The translations under genes were made by a program, and so were the position numbers. The notes under the pieces were generated by a model. The model saw only the letters and a list, made by a program, of their open reading frames with translations, did not search any database and was not told the origin of the DNA. Positions 32,887 through 43,357 of a stretch of DNA of 64,000 nt are shown in pieces. The DNA is taken from the NCBI RefSeq assembly GCF_023721815.1, contig NZ_JAMDLI010000008.1, positions 389,015 through 453,014 of the forward strand, written 5' to 3'. The stretch comes from Pleomorphomonas sp. JP5 (GTDB lineage: Bacteria; Pseudomonadota; Alphaproteobacteria; Rhizobiales; Pleomorphomonadaceae). Numbering within the stretch: position 1 is the stretch's first letter; every line of letters begins with the position of its first letter.

Positions 32887-34350
32887 ATGACCACCTATCT
32901 CGGCCTCGACATCGGCACATCGTCGGTGAAAGCCGTTCTCGTCGGCGACGGCGAGAAGATCATCGCCACCGCCTCGGCCTCGCTCGAAGTGTCGCGGCCG
33001 CATGCCGGCTGGTCCGAACAGGATGGCGACAGCTGGATCACCGCCACCCAAAGCGCCATCGATCAGCTCAAGGCGAGCCACCCCAAGGAGCTGTCTGCGG
33101 TGGCCGGCATCGGCCTTTCCGGCCAGATGCACGGCGCCACGCTTCTCGACAAGGCTGACAAGCCGCTCCGTCCGGCCATCTTGTGGAACGACGTGCGCTC
33201 CGCCGCCGAGTGCGGCGAGCTCGAGGCCCGCTGCCCGGACCTGCGCGCCATCGCCGGCAACATCGCCATGCCCGGCTTCACCGCTCCCAAGCTCGCCTGG
33301 GTGAAGAAGCACGAGCCCGAAATCTTCTCCAAGACTGCCAAGGTGCTGCTGCCGAAGGACTATGTCCGGCTCTGGCTGACCGGCGACTATGTGTCCGACA
33401 TGTCGGACGCCGCCGGTACGCTATGGCTAGACGTCGGCAAGCGCGCCTGGTCGAAGGAGCTTCTGGCCGCCACCGATCTTTCGCTCGATCACATGCCGCG
33501 CCTCGTCGAGGGCACGGAGTCTTCGGGCGCATTGCGCGCCGAGCTGGTCTCTCGCTGGGGCATCGCGAAGGCGCCGGTCGTGGCCGGCGGCGGCGGCGAC
33601 AACGCTGCGAGCGCTGTCGGCATGGGCGCCGTCAAGCCAGGCGCCGCCTTCGCCTCGCTCGGCACCTCGGGCGTACTGTTCGTCTCCAATGCCTCGTTCT
33701 CGCCCAATACCGAGGGCGCGGTGCATGCCTTCTGCCATGCCGTTCCCGGCACATGGCACCAGATGGGCGTCATCCTTTCGGCCACCGACAGCTTGCAGTG
33801 GCTGTCGCATCTTCTGGAAACGCCGGCACCTGAACTGACCAAGGGTCTCGATCCCAAGCCCGCCAAGCCGTCCCCGGTCACCTTCCTGCCCTATCTCTCC
33901 GGCGAGCGCACGCCGCACAACGACGCCGCCGCCCGCGGCGTGTTCGTCGGCCTCAGCCACACCTCCGGCCGCGCCGAGCTGACCCAGGCAGTGCTTGAGG
34001 GTGTCGCCTTCGCCTTCCGCGACTGTCTGCGCGTCCTCAACGACGCCGGCACCGACATCGATCGTGCTTTCGCCGTCGGCGGTGGCTCGCGGTCGGAAGC
34101 CTGGCTGCAGATCATGGCGGCAGTGCTTGATCGTCCGCTCGATATCACTGCCGAGGGCGATTACGGCGGAGGCTTCGGCGCCGCCCGCATGGGCCGCATC
34201 GCCGCCACGGGCGATGATCCCTTCGAGACGCTGACCCCGCCGCCGGTCGCGCGCACCGTCGAGCCCGACAAGGCGCTCGTTGCCGCCTATGCCGACCGCT
34301 ACGCCAAATATCGGGCGCTGTATCCGGCCGTCCGCGACGCGCTCGCCTGA
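32887..34350 (+). CDS. xylB: Xylulokinase
   Basis: This 487-residue FGGY-family kinase phosphorylates D-xylulose to D-xylulose 5-phosphate with ATP. The N-terminal phosphate loop is G-L-D-I-G-T-S-S-V-K (near 6-15). The substrate-binding G-L-S-G-Q-M-H-G (near 76-83) is specific for xylulokinases, and W-N-D-x-R-S follows near 100. The catalytic Asp is in G-G-G-G-D-N-A-A (near 239). The ATP site G-G-G-S-R-S (near 400) and the adjacent segment are intact. The ATG has GGGAGG upstream. xylA follows after 39 bp. Together with xylA it feeds xylose into the pentose phosphate pathway. Confidence 0.95.
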   Translation: MTTYLGLDIGTSSVKAVLVGDGEKIIATASASLEVSRPHAGWSEQDGDSWITATQSAIDQLKASHPKELSAVAGIGLSGQMHGATLLDKADKPLRPAILWNDVRSAAECGELEARCPDLRAIAGNIAMPGFTAPKLAWVKKHEPEIFSKTAKVLLPKDYVRLWLTGDYVSDMSDAAGTLWLDVGKRAWSKELLAATDLSLDHMPRLVEGTESSGALRAELVSRWGIAKAPVVAGGGGDNAASAVGMGAVKPGAAFASLGTSGVLFVSNASFSPNTEGAVHAFCHAVPGTWHQMGVILSATDSLQWLSHLLETPAPELTKGLDPKPAKPSPVTFLPYLSGERTPHNDAAARGVFVGLSHTSGRAELTQAVLEGVAFAFRDCLRVLNDAGTDIDRAFAVGGGSRSEAWLQIMAAVLDRPLDITAEGDYGGGFGAARMGRIAATGDDPFETLTPPPVARTVEPDKALVAAYADRYAKYRALYPAVRDALA

Positions 34351-34389
34351 CCCTTTCGCCCGCAAAGAGAATTCAAAGAGAGGAAAGAC

Positions 34390-35706
34390 ATGACGCATCC
34401 GTTCTGGGGCAACATCAAGCCCGTCAAGTACGAGGGTCCCGAGAGCCGCAACCTGCTCGCCTTCCGTTACTACAACAAGGATCAGGTCGTTCTCGGCAAG
34501 CGCATGGAGGATCACCTGCGCTTCGCCGTCGCCTATTGGCATTCGTTCGCCTGGGGTGGCGGCGATCCCTTCGGCAACGGCACCTTCCTGCGCCCGTGGT
34601 TCACCGGCTCGGACGAGATGGAGCTCGCCAAGGTGAAGGCCGATGTTGCCTTCGACCTGTTCCAGCTGCTCGACGTGCCCTTCTATTGCTTCCATGACCG
34701 CGACGTCGCTCCGGAAGGCAAGACCCTTGCCGAGTCCAACAAGAACGTACGGACCATCGCCGAAATCTTCGCCAGGAAGCAGGAAGAGACCGGCATCAAC
34801 CTTCTGTGGGGAACGGCCAACCTGTTCTCCAACCGTCGCTTCATGGGTGGCGCTGCCTCGAACCCCGATCCGGAAGTGTTCGCCTATTCGGCCGCCCAGG
34901 TGAAGAATGTCTTCGACATCACCAAGGAGCTCGGTGGCCAGAACTACGTGCTGTGGGGTGGCCGCGAGGGCTATGAGACGCTGCTCAACACCGACCTCAA
35001 GCAGGAGCAGGACCAGCTCGGTCGCTTCCTGACCATGGTCGTCGACTACAAGCACAAGATTGGCTTCAAGGGCGCCATCCTGATCGAGCCGAAGCCGAAG
35101 GAGCCGACCAAGCACCAGTACGACTTCGACGTCGCCACGGTGTACTCCTTCCTCAAGGCCTACGGCCTCGAGAAGGAAGTCCAGGTCAACATCGAGCAGA
35201 ACCACGCCATCCTGGCCGGTCACAGCTTCGAGCACGAACTGGCGCTGGCCAGTGCGCTCGGCATCTTCGGTTCGGTCGATCTCAACCGTGGCGACGATCG
35301 GCTTGGCTGGGACACCGACCAGTTCGGCATGAACGTGCCCGAGTTGACGCTGGCCATGCTGGAGATCATCAAGGCCGGCGGTTTCACCACCGGTGGTCTC
35401 AACTTCGACGCCAAGGTCCGCCGCCAGTCGATCGACCCGGAAGATCTGGTCATCGCCCACGCCGCATCGATGGACGCCGCCGCCAAGGCGCTGCTCAACG
35501 CCGCCGCCATCATCGAGGACGGCCGCCTCGCCAAGAACCTCGAGGCTCGCTACGCAGGCTGGAAGGGCGCCGAGGGCCAGGCCATTCTCGCCGGCAAGCG
35601 CTCGCTCGATGACCTCGCGGATTACGTTGCCAAGAACAACATCAATCCGGAGCCGAAGAGCGGCAAGCAGGAGCAGCTTGAGGCCATCGTCAATCAGTTC
35701 TGCTGA
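34390..35706 (+). CDS. xylA: Xylose isomerase
   Basis: This 438-residue class II xylose isomerase converts D-xylose to D-xylulose in the cytoplasm, using two divalent metals. The ring-opening His and its Asp partner are in [10 protein letters not shown] (near 103-106). The metal ligands are in [14 protein letters not shown] (Glu near 234), N-H-A-T/I-L-A-G-H (near 270) and the [17 protein letters not shown] segment (near 296-312). The long N terminus marks class II. The ribosome site AGAGAGGAAAG is good. It is the last gene of the xylR-xylB-xylA operon and ends at a strong terminator. No xylFGH transporter is in the window. Confidence 0.97.
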   Translation: MTHPFWGNIKPVKYEGPESRNLLAFRYYNKDQVVLGKRMEDHLRFAVAYWHSFAWGGGDPFGNGTFLRPWFTGSDEMELAKVKADVAFDLFQLLDVPFYCFHDRDVAPEGKTLAESNKNVRTIAEIFARKQEETGINLLWGTANLFSNRRFMGGAASNPDPEVFAYSAAQVKNVFDITKELGGQNYVLWGGREGYETLLNTDLKQEQDQLGRFLTMVVDYKHKIGFKGAILIEPKPKEPTKHQYDFDVATVYSFLKAYGLEKEVQVNIEQNHAILAGHSFEHELALASALGIFGSVDLNRGDDRLGWDTDQFGMNVPELTLAMLEIIKAGGFTTGGLNFDAKVRRQSIDPEDLVIAHAASMDAAAKALLNAAAIIEDGRLAKNLEARYAGWKGAEGQAILAGKRSLDDLADYVAKNNINPEPKSGKQEQLEAIVNQFC

Positions 35707-35730
35707 TCGGCGCGGATCTTTCGAAACAAC

Positions 35731-35766
35731 AAAAGAGGCCGGGGAAACCTGGCCTCTTTCATTTTG
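35731..35766. terminator. Bidirectional terminator, xylA / lipoprotein gene
   Basis: AAAGAGGCC / GGCCTCTTT arms surround a GGGGAAACCT loop. T-rich sequence follows on the plus strand (TTTCATTTTG) and TTTTGTTG on the minus strand, which suits the two convergent genes. Confidence 0.85.
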
Positions 35767-35806
35767 ACGCTATCGCTTTGCTCTGGCGTATCGACCGCGG
35801 CGGCGC

Positions 35807-36412
35807 TCAGCCCGCTGGCGGCACCCAGATGATGCGCTGCAACGTGGCACCGGCCAGCGTTCCGTCGTCCGGCAGCGCACCCGCGGCGATATAGCCGGGA
35901 ATGGCAAAAACGAAGGTGACGTTGGGGGCGCCGCGCGCCGTGCAGATCGGCATGGCCAGCCAGTTGCCCCGTCCCTCCCGGCAGGAGGCGCGATCGACAT
36001 GCGCCTCTCGGAAGCTCATGCCGATGCGCTCGCCATTGGGGCCGACAAGGCTTTCGGAAACGCCATGAACGGCGCCGATCCGCCCGCCGGGCCCCGGCAG
36101 CACCTGCAACACCTGCAAGCCGTCGCGGAACAGGGCAAGGGCGGCTACACTCTCGCTCTGCTCGGTCGCCATGGTCACCGACGACACCGTATAACCCGGC
36201 TCCAGCGCCTCGATCGCCTTCTTTGAAAAGGCTGTGTCGGGCGGCAGTCCGGGCACGCCGGCGGACGTGATGCGGAAGGTGGCGGCGCGCGACGGCGGCG
36301 GTGCGAAGTCCGAATCGGAGCCGAGGATGGAACAGCCCGCGAGGGCCGCCGACATCAGAACGCCGGACAGGCGCAGGAGGTCACGAACATGAGTCATGCC
36401 TCTCGATAGCAT
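35807..36412 (-). CDS. Lipoprotein, DUF1131-like
   Basis: This 201-residue protein has a lipoprotein signal: hydrophobic L-L-R-L-S-G-V-L-M-S-A-A then the lipobox L-A-G-C at residue 27. The mature domain contains T-F-R-I-T-S-A-G-V-P-G near 45-55, G-L-Q-V-L-Q-V-L-P-G near 98-107 and G-V-S-E-S-L-V-G-P-N-G-E-R-I-G near 117-131. A cysteine pair (S-C-R-E near 143, I-C-T-A near 157) may form a disulfide. These segments resemble DUF1131-type lipoproteins of Hyphomicrobiales, which have no assigned function; I am moderately sure of that. Starts at 36412 or 36397 are both possible. It is convergent with xylA. Confidence 0.72.
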   Translation of the reverse strand: MLSRGMTHVRDLLRLSGVLMSAALAGCSILGSDSDFAPPPSRAATFRITSAGVPGLPPDTAFSKKAIEALEPGYTVSSVTMATEQSESVAALALFRDGLQVLQVLPGPGGRIGAVHGVSESLVGPNGERIGMSFREAHVDRASCREGRGNWLAMPICTARGAPNVTFVFAIPGYIAAGALPDDGTLAGATLQRIIWVPPAG

Positions 36413-36648
36413 AGCTATCTCACCGATTGAAGCGAGGGAGGATCGCCGAGCGCAAGCGCCCCGACCATGAAATCCTGCAACCCTCCCAAGCGCCAGCCGC
36501 GGCCTATTTCATGTGGACCCACTCGGGCCGCCTACCTAGACTTCAGGCACGTGCCGAGGTCGAGCCACGCGATACCAGAGACACCGCAGAAGACGGTGAT
36601 TTCGCCGCCGACTTGCAGCACGGGAACTTGTGAAGCAGGGATGTTCAC

Positions 36649-37896
36649 ATGAGAATTGCCGTGCTCGGCGCCGGTGTCATCGGCACCACCACCGCCTACT
36701 ATCTTGCCAAGGCCGGCCACGAGGTCACCGTCTACGATCGCCAATCCGGGCCGGCGCTCGAAACGAGCTTTGCCAATGCCGGCGAGATTTCACCTGGCTA
36801 TTCAACACCATGGGCCGCGCCGGGCATTCCGCTCAAGGCCATGAAATGGCTGCTCATGCGCCATTCGCCCCTCATCCTCCGGCCGACGCTGGACCCGCAC
36901 CTCTTGCCCTGGATGCTGTCGCTGCTCGCAAACTGCACGTCGGCTGCCTATGCCCTCAACAAGGGGCGCATGCTTCGCGTGGCCGGTTACTCGCGCGAGT
37001 GCCTGATCGCCCTGCGCGAGGAAACCGGCATTGCCTATGACCATCGCTCGCAGGGCACGGTGCAGCTTTTCCGGACCCAGAAGCAGCTCGACCATGCCGG
37101 CCGCGACACGGAAGTTCTGGCGGCGGACGGAGTTCCCTTCGAGCTGCTCGACCGCGATGGCGTCGCCCGAGCCGAGCCGGCGCTTTCGGCCGTGAAGGAT
37201 ACCTTCGTGGGCGGCCTGCGCCTGCCGCTCGACGAGACGGGCGACTGCTATCTGTTCACCAATGCGCTGGCGAAAACTGCCGAAGGACTGGGCGTCCGCT
37301 TCCGCCACGGCGTTTCGATCTCTCGGATCGACGCCGAAGGCAGCGAGGTGCGAGGCATCGTTACCTCCGAAGGACGGGTCGTAGCCGATCACTACGTGCT
37401 GGCCCTCGGCTCCTGGTCGGCGCCGCTCGGTCGGGACATCGGCCTCAAGCTGCCGGTCTATCCGGTGAAGGGCTACTCGCTGACCGCCGAAATCACCGAC
37501 GAAGTGCGCGCCCCCACTTCCACCGTGCTCGACGAAACCTACAAGGTCGCCCTGACCCGTCTCGGCAACAGGTTGCGCGTCGGCGGCATGGCGGAGATCG
37601 GCGGCTACAGCATCGACCTCCCCCCCTCGCGACGCGATACGCTCGAACATGTCGCTGGCGGCTTGTTCCCGTGCGGAGATCTCAAGGCGGCTACCTACTG
37701 GTCAGGTCTCAGGCCGATGACGCCGGATGGAACCCCGATCATCGGCGCCACGCGCTACGCCAACCTCTCGCTCAACACGGGCCACGGCACGCTTGGCTGG
37801 ACCATGGCCTGCGGTTCGGGCCGCGCGCTGTCGGACCTGATCTCGGGCCGCAAGCCGGAGATCGAAATGGATGACCTGTCCATCAACCGCTACTGA
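36649..37896 (+). CDS. dadA: D-amino acid dehydrogenase
   Basis: This 415-residue FAD-dependent dehydrogenase is of the DadA/DAO family. The dinucleotide-binding motif is [16 protein letters not shown] (residues 5-20), followed by [26 protein letters not shown] near 40-56 is highly specific for the small subunit type D-amino acid dehydrogenase. The C-terminal FAD contact is [16 protein letters not shown] and [11 protein letters not shown] near 375-390. The enzyme oxidises D-alanine and other D-amino acids to 2-oxo acids and passes electrons to the quinone pool. No alr or Lrp gene is adjacent. A hairpin (37940-37968) follows. Confidence 0.95.
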   Translation: MRIAVLGAGVIGTTTAYYLAKAGHEVTVYDRQSGPALETSFANAGEISPGYSTPWAAPGIPLKAMKWLLMRHSPLILRPTLDPHLLPWMLSLLANCTSAAYALNKGRMLRVAGYSRECLIALREETGIAYDHRSQGTVQLFRTQKQLDHAGRDTEVLAADGVPFELLDRDGVARAEPALSAVKDTFVGGLRLPLDETGDCYLFTNALAKTAEGLGVRFRHGVSISRIDAEGSEVRGIVTSEGRVVADHYVLALGSWSAPLGRDIGLKLPVYPVKGYSLTAEITDEVRAPTSTVLDETYKVALTRLGNRLRVGGMAEIGGYSIDLPPSRRDTLEHVAGGLFPCGDLKAATYWSGLRPMTPDGTPIIGATRYANLSLNTGHGTLGWTMACGSGRALSDLISGRKPEIEMDDLSINRY

Positions 37897-37939
37897 GCAC
37901 CGACCGCCGTCAACGTGATCAGAAGTTCTCCCCATGCCC

Positions 37940-37968
37940 ATCGGAGAGATTGAAGCCGCCTCTCCGAT
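37940..37968 (+). terminator. Hairpin between dadA and PfkB kinase gene
   Basis: The 9-bp perfect arms ATCGGAGAG / CTCTCCGAT have an 11-base loop, without a following T-run. It could terminate dadA or act on the kinase leader. Confidence 0.45.
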
Positions 37969-38015
37969 TGGCTAGCACTGCATGTGGAATGCCCAGCAGC
38001 ACTCGGGGGAATCAC

Positions 38016-38945
38016 ATGTTACTGGCCTGCGGCGACGCGCTGATCGATTTCGTGCCTGTGAAGTCTGCCGATGGCAGGGACGCCTACGTGCCGGCCGTCG
38101 GAGGCTCCTGCCTCAACATAGCGGTCGCCATGTCGCGCCTCGGTGCGCTCACGGGGTTTGTGGGCGGCATTTCCAACGACCTGTTCGGGACGATGATCGC
38201 CGATCATCTGGCTGCCTCCGGCGCGTCGCTTCGCTATGTTCGGCGCTCGGATGACGAGACCACGCTGGCCTTCGTCCGCTTCGTCAACAACGAGCCGCAC
38301 TACGCCTTCTATGACGAAACGACCGCCGCGCGCCTATGGACCTACCAGCCCGGCAGCATCCCCTTCCCCGCCATCGAGGCGTTGCACGTCGGCTCGACCA
38401 CGCTGATCAACGAACCGGTGGCGTCCGAGTATTTTGCGATGTTCAAGGCGGCGAAGGGCAAGACGACACTGTCCTTCGATCCCAACTGCCGACCGACGCT
38501 GACGCATGACAAGGCGGGCTACACGGCGCGCATGGCCGAGTTTGCGAGGACGGCCGACATCGTCCGCATGTCCGACATGGACTTCGACTTCCTGTTCGGC
38601 GGCAACGACTTTGACGCCAAGGCCCAGGAGATCCTGGCCGGAGGCGCGGCGTTGTTCATCGTCACGCGCGGCGGCGACGGCGTCACCGCCTGGCACGCGA
38701 CCGCCGGTCGCGTCGAGGTTCCGGCCCCCGCCACCAAGGTGGTCGACACCATCGGCGCCGGCGACACGTTCCAGGGCTCGTTCCTGGTGGCGCTCAAGGA
38801 AGCTGGCCGAATCGCACGGCCGGCGCTGGAGGCGATCAGCCGCGACGAACTCGCCGCCGCCCTCGCCTTCGGTACCCGTTGCGCCGCCATCACCTGTTCG
38901 CGCGCCGGCGCCAATCCGCCATGGCGGGCCGAACTTCAGGGATAA
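38016..38945 (+). CDS. PfkB family carbohydrate kinase (fructokinase-like)
   Basis: This is a 309-residue sugar kinase of the ribokinase fold. It has G-D-A-L-I-D-F-V at the start, the substrate motif G-G-S-C-L-N-I-A-V-A-M-S-R-L-G (near 29-43), G-G-I-S-N-D-L-F-G, D-P-N-C-R-P near 153, and the catalytic signature D-T-I-G-A-G-D-T-F-Q-G-S-F (near 246-258) with the catalytic Asp in G-A-G-D. This pattern is closest to fructokinases, but adenosine or other sugar substrates cannot be excluded. The ATG at 38016 has CGGGGGAA upstream; the open frame extends a further 22 codons without homology. Confidence 0.87.
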   Translation: MLLACGDALIDFVPVKSADGRDAYVPAVGGSCLNIAVAMSRLGALTGFVGGISNDLFGTMIADHLAASGASLRYVRRSDDETTLAFVRFVNNEPHYAFYDETTAARLWTYQPGSIPFPAIEALHVGSTTLINEPVASEYFAMFKAAKGKTTLSFDPNCRPTLTHDKAGYTARMAEFARTADIVRMSDMDFDFLFGGNDFDAKAQEILAGGAALFIVTRGGDGVTAWHATAGRVEVPAPATKVVDTIGAGDTFQGSFLVALKEAGRIARPALEAISRDELAAALAFGTRCAAITCSRAGANPPWRAELQG

Positions 38946-39043
38946 CCGTTCGGAACGAAGACTCTACGCACGACGAGCTTGCAAGCTTCGGCAAATCTTA
39001 ACCTGTGACTGCGAACATTCAGGCGACAGGTGGGACATGTGCG

Positions 39044-39352
39044 ATGTCGGTTGAACAGAGAAACGGAGTCAGGCGGAGGACGCTGAGAGCGGCGAAGATC
39101 GTCTATGGCGACTATCGCTATATCGTTGATTGCGTCGTGCGCGACACCAGCTCGGGCGGCATGCGCATCCGTTGCGACCATGCCCACGAGATTCCACAGG
39201 ACTTTTTCATTTTCGACCCGACGGAACAGTCCCTGCGCCGGGCCGAAGTGATGTGGCGGCGCGAGAACGAACTCGGGCTGCAGCTCACTGGCGAGCCAAT
39301 CTACATCCACGAGAGCCACGACCCCCGGCACGCCCGCTTCCGCTTCATGTGA
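39044..39352 (+). CDS. PilZ domain protein
   Basis: This 102-residue protein is a single PilZ domain, a receptor for cyclic di-GMP. Both binding motifs are intact: R-N-G-V-R near residues 6-10 (R-x-x-x-R) and D-T-S-S-G-G near 34-39 (D-x-S-x-x-G). The first 5 residues and the C-terminal strand (F-R-F-M) complete the domain. The ATG at 39044 follows GGTGGGACA; an in-frame GTG at 39005 is less likely. Its partner is unknown; two cyclic-di-GMP metabolising proteins and a PilZ chemoreceptor are encoded later in this window. It is convergent with the HxlR gene. Confidence 0.9.
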   Translation: MSVEQRNGVRRRTLRAAKIVYGDYRYIVDCVVRDTSSGGMRIRCDHAHEIPQDFFIFDPTEQSLRRAEVMWRRENELGLQLTGEPIYIHESHDPRHARFRFM

Positions 39353-39360
39353 GCGGGCGG

Positions 39361-39381
39361 CAACAGGGTCAGTGCCTGTTG
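39361..39381. terminator. Hairpin at PilZ / HxlR convergent ends
   Basis: CAACAGG-N7-CCTGTTG overlaps the last codons of the HxlR gene and lies 9 bp after the PilZ stop. No T-run is present, so this is a weak candidate. Confidence 0.3.
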
Positions 39382-39755
39382 GCTTCCGAGCCCGGGGTAT
39401 AGACCATCGCCCAGTCGTGCAGAGCGTCGCCAACAGTGCGCAGTGCCTTGCCGGCCTCCGACAGCTCGTACTCGACGCGCGGCGGCGCTTGCTCATAGTC
39501 ATGGCGAACGACGAGGCCGAACTTCTCCAGGTCGCGCAACTGTGCCGCCAGCATGTGCTGGGTCACGCCAGGAATGCCTCTCCTCAGCTCGTTGAAGCGC
39601 TTCGGCCCCTCGGTAAGCAGGCACATGATTTCGCCCTTCCACTTACCGGTAATGGCCTTGAGACCGCGCTGGACAACCGTGAGGTACTCCTGCAGCTCGA
39701 CCGAACAGTTGAGCCGGCTCGATTCCGTTGGCTCGGTCCCGAGGTCGAAAGACAT
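39369..39755 (-). CDS. HxlR family transcriptional regulator
   Basis: The product is a 128-residue winged-helix regulator. Family features: a Cys in L-N-C-S-V near residue 17; K-W-K-G-E-I-M-C-L-L near 39-48; R-F-N-E-L-R-R-G-I-P-G-V-T-Q-H-M-L-A-A-Q-L-R-D-L near 54-78; and Y-E-L-S-E-A-G near 97. HxlR proteins often sense electrophiles, oxidants or formaldehyde through the N-terminal Cys. The ATG at 39755 is preferred because GGAGAG lies about 5 bases upstream. It is the neighbour of the formate-tetrahydrofolate ligase gene but 115 bp and the opposite end separate them. Its target is not evident. Confidence 0.88.
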   Translation of the reverse strand: MSFDLGTEPTESSRLNCSVELQEYLTVVQRGLKAITGKWKGEIMCLLTEGPKRFNELRRGIPGVTQHMLAAQLRDLEKFGLVVRHDYEQAPPRVEYELSEAGKALRTVGDALHDWAMVYTPGSEANRH

Positions 39756-39870
39756 CGCTCTCTCCAATAGACGTCCGAAAAGTATACCGTTGCCCTTGAG
39801 ATAGGATCATCGCCCTTGGTGCGAAAGCGCAAACCGTGGACCATCTCATCACAACACCGTGCTTGACGCG

Positions 39871-41544
39871 TCAGCTCAGGCCGACCACCCGGCCCTCGCC
39901 ATCAAGGCCGATACGATGGGCGGCCGGCACGCGCGGCAACCCGGGCATGGTCATGATCGCACCGCATATCGCGACGACGAACTCGGCCCCGGCCGCGAGC
40001 CGTACGTCGCGCACCGGCAGGACATGACCTGTCGGCGCCCCCTTGCGCTGTGGGTCGGCACTGAAGGACGACTGCGTCTTGGCGATGCAGACCGGCAAGT
40101 TTCCGAACCCGCGCTCACCGTACTCGGCGAGCTTGCGCGCGGCACGAGCATCGTACTCCACGGAAGCGGCGCCATAGATCTCGCTGGCCACGGTCTCGAT
40201 CTTGGCCGGAAGCGTCAGTTCGTCTGGATAAAGGAGAGCAAACGGTCGACGGCGCGGCGCATCGAGCACTTCCAACACCTTGTGCGCCAGATCCTCGGCG
40301 CCCCGACCACCATCCGCGAAATGGGTGGCAAGAGCCACGGGCGCACCGGCCTCCGCGCACAGCGCACTGAGGCGAGCGACCTCGGCATCCGTATCGCTGC
40401 CGAAGCGGTTGATGGCGACGACCACCTCAAGGCCGAACTTGCGCAGGTTTTCGAGATGACGGGCAAGATTGGAAAAGCCGGCCTCCAGGGCCTCGACGTT
40501 CTCGATGCCGAGGTCCTCCTTGGCAACCCCGCCGTGCATCTTCAGGGCACGAATGGTGGCAACCAGCACCGCCGCGTCCGGTTGAAGCCCGGTCTTGCGG
40601 CACTTGATATCGAGGAACTTCTCCGCACCGAGATCGGCGCCGAAGCCGGCCTCGGTCACCACCACATCGGAAAGACCAAGCGCCGTTTCGGTCGCGATCA
40701 CCGAGTTGCAGCCGTGGGCGATGTTGGCGAAGGGACCGCCGTGAACGAAGGCCGGCGTTCCCTCCAGCGTCTGCACGAGGTTGGGCTGCAAGGCATCCTT
40801 CAGCAGCACGGCCATCGCACCACCGGCGCTGACCAGATCGGCCGTCGCGTAGGAGCGGGCATCGAGGTCGCCGACAACGATACGCTTCAAGCGCCGCTCG
40901 AGATCGGCGAGGTCGGTCGCCAGGCAGAAGATCGCCATCACCTCCGAGGCGACGGTAATGTCGAAGCCATCCTCGCGCGGAAAGCCGTTGGCGCTGCCGC
41001 CGAGGCCGTTGATCTGGTGGCGAAGCATGCGATCGTTCATGTCGAGAACGCGCCGCCAGGTCATGCGCCGGCCGTCGAGACGCGGTTCGTTGCCCCAGTA
41101 AATGTGATTGTCGATCATCGCCGACAGGAGATTGTGGGCCGAGGTGATGGCGTGAAAATCACCGGTGAAATGGAGGTTGATCGCCTCCATCGGCACGACC
41201 TGGGCGTGACCGCCGCCGGCCGCCCCGCCCTTCACGCCGAAACACGGACCGAGCGAGGGCTCGCGAAGGCAGATGCTCGTCTTGCGCCCGAGTCGGGAAA
41301 GCGCGTCTCCCAGACCGACCGTCGTGGTCGTCTTGCCCTCGCCGGCTGGCGTCGGGGTGATGGCGGTCACCAGAACCAACTTGCCGCGCGGGCGTCGGCG
41401 CGCCTCGGATACGAAGCCGTGCTCGATCTTGGCAATGTGACGGCCGTAGGGGATGAGAGCGTCGCCGGGAATATCAAGACGATCGGCCACCTCCCCAATT
41501 GGCTGAAGGCGGGCGGCACGAGCAATCTCGATATCGTCAAGCAT
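39871..41544 (-). CDS. fhs: Formate--tetrahydrofolate ligase
   Basis: This 557-residue cytoplasmic enzyme makes 10-formyltetrahydrofolate from formate, ATP and tetrahydrofolate. The nucleotide-binding loop is [16 protein letters not shown] (near 63-78). [19 protein letters not shown] (near 94-112) and [11 protein letters not shown] are family signatures. The PGDF-like folate site and E-D-L-G-x-E-N region are present. The length fits the 555-560 residue norm. The start ATG at 41544 has no obvious Shine-Dalgarno sequence. It is divergent from the guanine deaminase gene (166 bp between starts), so purine catabolism and one-carbon metabolism may be linked. Confidence 0.96.
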   Translation of the reverse strand: MLDDIEIARAARLQPIGEVADRLDIPGDALIPYGRHIAKIEHGFVSEARRRPRGKLVLVTAITPTPAGEGKTTTTVGLGDALSRLGRKTSICLREPSLGPCFGVKGGAAGGGHAQVVPMEAINLHFTGDFHAITSAHNLLSAMIDNHIYWGNEPRLDGRRMTWRRVLDMNDRMLRHQINGLGGSANGFPREDGFDITVASEVMAIFCLATDLADLERRLKRIVVGDLDARSYATADLVSAGGAMAVLLKDALQPNLVQTLEGTPAFVHGGPFANIAHGCNSVIATETALGLSDVVVTEAGFGADLGAEKFLDIKCRKTGLQPDAAVLVATIRALKMHGGVAKEDLGIENVEALEAGFSNLARHLENLRKFGLEVVVAINRFGSDTDAEVARLSALCAEAGAPVALATHFADGGRGAEDLAHKVLEVLDAPRRRPFALLYPDELTLPAKIETVASEIYGAASVEYDARAARKLAEYGERGFGNLPVCIAKTQSSFSADPQRKGAPTGHVLPVRDVRLAAGAEFVVAICGAIMTMPGLPRVPAAHRIGLDGEGRVVGLS

Positions 41545-41710
41545 GGGCGCACTCGTGGTTTCCGGCGGAAGGCGGTCGCTCCACCATCCAACTGCCGGTA
41601 AGTGAAAAGATGTAGCCGGAACCGACTTTTCTGTTGTCTCGGCCGGGCATCTCGTCTTTTCTGGGCGGCGAGAGGGCCACTGCCCCTCGCCCTCCCTGAC
41701 GGAGCCCCCG

Positions 41711-43051
41711 TTGACTTCTTCCGATCGACTTCCTTCCGACCGCATCCTCGTACGCGGTCGTGTGCTGAGCTTCAAGCGGCGCCCGCATGGGGCCGGAGAT
41801 ACCGACGCCTACAGCTACTTCGAAGACGGCGTCGTCGTCATCGAGGCGGGCAGGGTAATCGAAGTGGCGGAGGGCGGCGAGATCGACCGACTCGGCGGCG
41901 AAGGCATCGTCCTGCATGATTTTTCCGGTAAGCTGATCCTGCCGGGCTTCATCGACACCCATATTCATTTCCCGCAAACGCAGGTGATCGCGTCCTATGG
42001 CGAGCAACTGCTCGAATGGTTGACGAGGTACACCTTCCCCGCCGAGTCGCGCTATGGCGATCCGGTCTTCGCGGCGGCTCAGGCTCGCTTCTTCATCGAC
42101 GAGGTGCTCCGGAACGGCACCACGACCGCCGTCTGCTACGGCTCGATGCACAAGGGCTCGGCCGAGGCGCTGCTCGCCGAGAGTGAACGGCGCGGTACGG
42201 CGATGTTTGTCGGCAAGACGGCGATGGACCGCAATGCCCCGCCGGATGTGCTCGACAATGCCCAGTCGGCCCATGACGACACGGAAGCGCTGATCTCCGC
42301 CTGGCACGGTCGCGGTCGGCAGAAAGTGGTGATCACGCCGCGATTCGCCATCACCTCGACGCCGGCACAGCTGGAAGCGCTGGGTAGCCTCGCCCAAGCC
42401 CACCCCGATTGCCTCGTTCAGACGCATCTTTCTGAAAACCTTGAGGAGATCGCGACGGTCGGCCGGCTTTTCCCCGACCGAGCCGACTATCTCGACGTCT
42501 ACGACCACTACGGTCTCGTCGGCCCCAAAAGCCTGATGGGCCACTCGATTCATCTCACGCCACGCGAGATCCGCCGCATGTCGGACAGTGGCGCCGTCGC
42601 CGTGTTCTGCCCCACATCGAACCTGTTCATCGGCTCCGGACTGTTCGACTACAAGGGCCTCGAAGGAGGCGAGCATCCCGTTCGCATAGCGCTCGCTACC
42701 GACGTCGGCGGCGGCACAAGCTACTCGATGCTGGCAACCGCTGCCGAGGCCTACAAGGTAATGCAGCTCAAGGGGCAGAAACTGTCGGCCATCGAAGCCT
42801 TCCACCTGATGACCCGTGGCAATGCCGAGGCAATCGGCGAACCCGATCTCGGCCGCATCGCTGCCGGAGCACACGCCGATCTCGTGGTGCTCGACAGCAC
42901 GGCGACGCCAGCCATGGCGCATCGCCTCGCCATGGGCAGTTCCTCCCTTGAGGAGGAGCTTTTCGTTCTCATGACGCTCGGGAGCGAGCGGAATGTGTGC
43001 GAAGTGTTCGTCGGCGGACGACCGCAGGGAGTGCAAAAGGCTATCGCCTAA
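41711..43051 (+). CDS. guaD: Guanine deaminase
   Basis: This 446-residue amidohydrolase converts guanine to xanthine and ammonia. Zinc ligands: H-I-H in [10 protein letters not shown] (near 83-85), His in Q-T-H-L-S-E-N (near 239), His in L-M-G-H-S-I-H-L (near 280), and Asp in A-T-D-V-G-G-G-T-S (near 330). The [14 protein letters not shown] motif separates guanine deaminases from other members of the superfamily. It uses a TTG start with GGAG 8-9 bases before it. It stands upstream of a 306-bp spacer. It fits purine salvage or nitrogen acquisition. Confidence 0.93.
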   Translation: MTSSDRLPSDRILVRGRVLSFKRRPHGAGDTDAYSYFEDGVVVIEAGRVIEVAEGGEIDRLGGEGIVLHDFSGKLILPGFIDTHIHFPQTQVIASYGEQLLEWLTRYTFPAESRYGDPVFAAAQARFFIDEVLRNGTTTAVCYGSMHKGSAEALLAESERRGTAMFVGKTAMDRNAPPDVLDNAQSAHDDTEALISAWHGRGRQKVVITPRFAITSTPAQLEALGSLAQAHPDCLVQTHLSENLEEIATVGRLFPDRADYLDVYDHYGLVGPKSLMGHSIHLTPREIRRMSDSGAVAVFCPTSNLFIGSGLFDYKGLEGGEHPVRIALATDVGGGTSYSMLATAAEAYKVMQLKGQKLSAIEAFHLMTRGNAEAIGEPDLGRIAAGAHADLVVLDSTATPAMAHRLAMGSSSLEEELFVLMTLGSERNVCEVFVGGRPQGVQKAIA

Positions 43052-43357
43052 CCACTGATTGCGGCGCGCCGGTCCGCACCAAGGCATCGGTTGTTTTTTC
43101 GACCCCTATAAAGAATATATTGCCACGGGATGACAGCTCAAGTTAGCATCGATGAAATCGATTGCTGAGGATAGTGCCTACCCACGGGTTGGGAGCCACA
43201 AATCCCGCGGGGAGACGCGGTTGTACGGCCTTCTCCTCCGTGAGTTCGTATTCGGTAACGTTTCGATTTTCCGATCTGCGCCGAGGTGGGAAGGCTTTGG
43301 CGACGATGGACAAGATCACCGGCCAACACTGCATAAGGCCGGGCACGGGAGGATAAC
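43052..43357. other. Spacer between guaD and TIM-barrel gene
   Basis: No gene is seen. TGCGG-N9-CCGCA followed by a T6 run (about 43059-43098) may terminate guaD. ATCGAT-GAA-ATCGAT (43148-43162) is a short inverted repeat. The GGGAGG ribosome site of the next gene is near the right end. Confidence 0.35.

Noticed and set aside
33427..35460. A 677-codon open frame antisense to xylB and xylA
   Set aside because: The composition is that of a shadow of a GC-rich gene; the sense strand carries unmistakable xylulokinase and xylose isomerase motifs.
39859..41601. A 580-codon plus-strand frame opposite fhs
   Set aside because: It is a shadow of formate-tetrahydrofolate ligase, whose motifs are clear on the minus strand.
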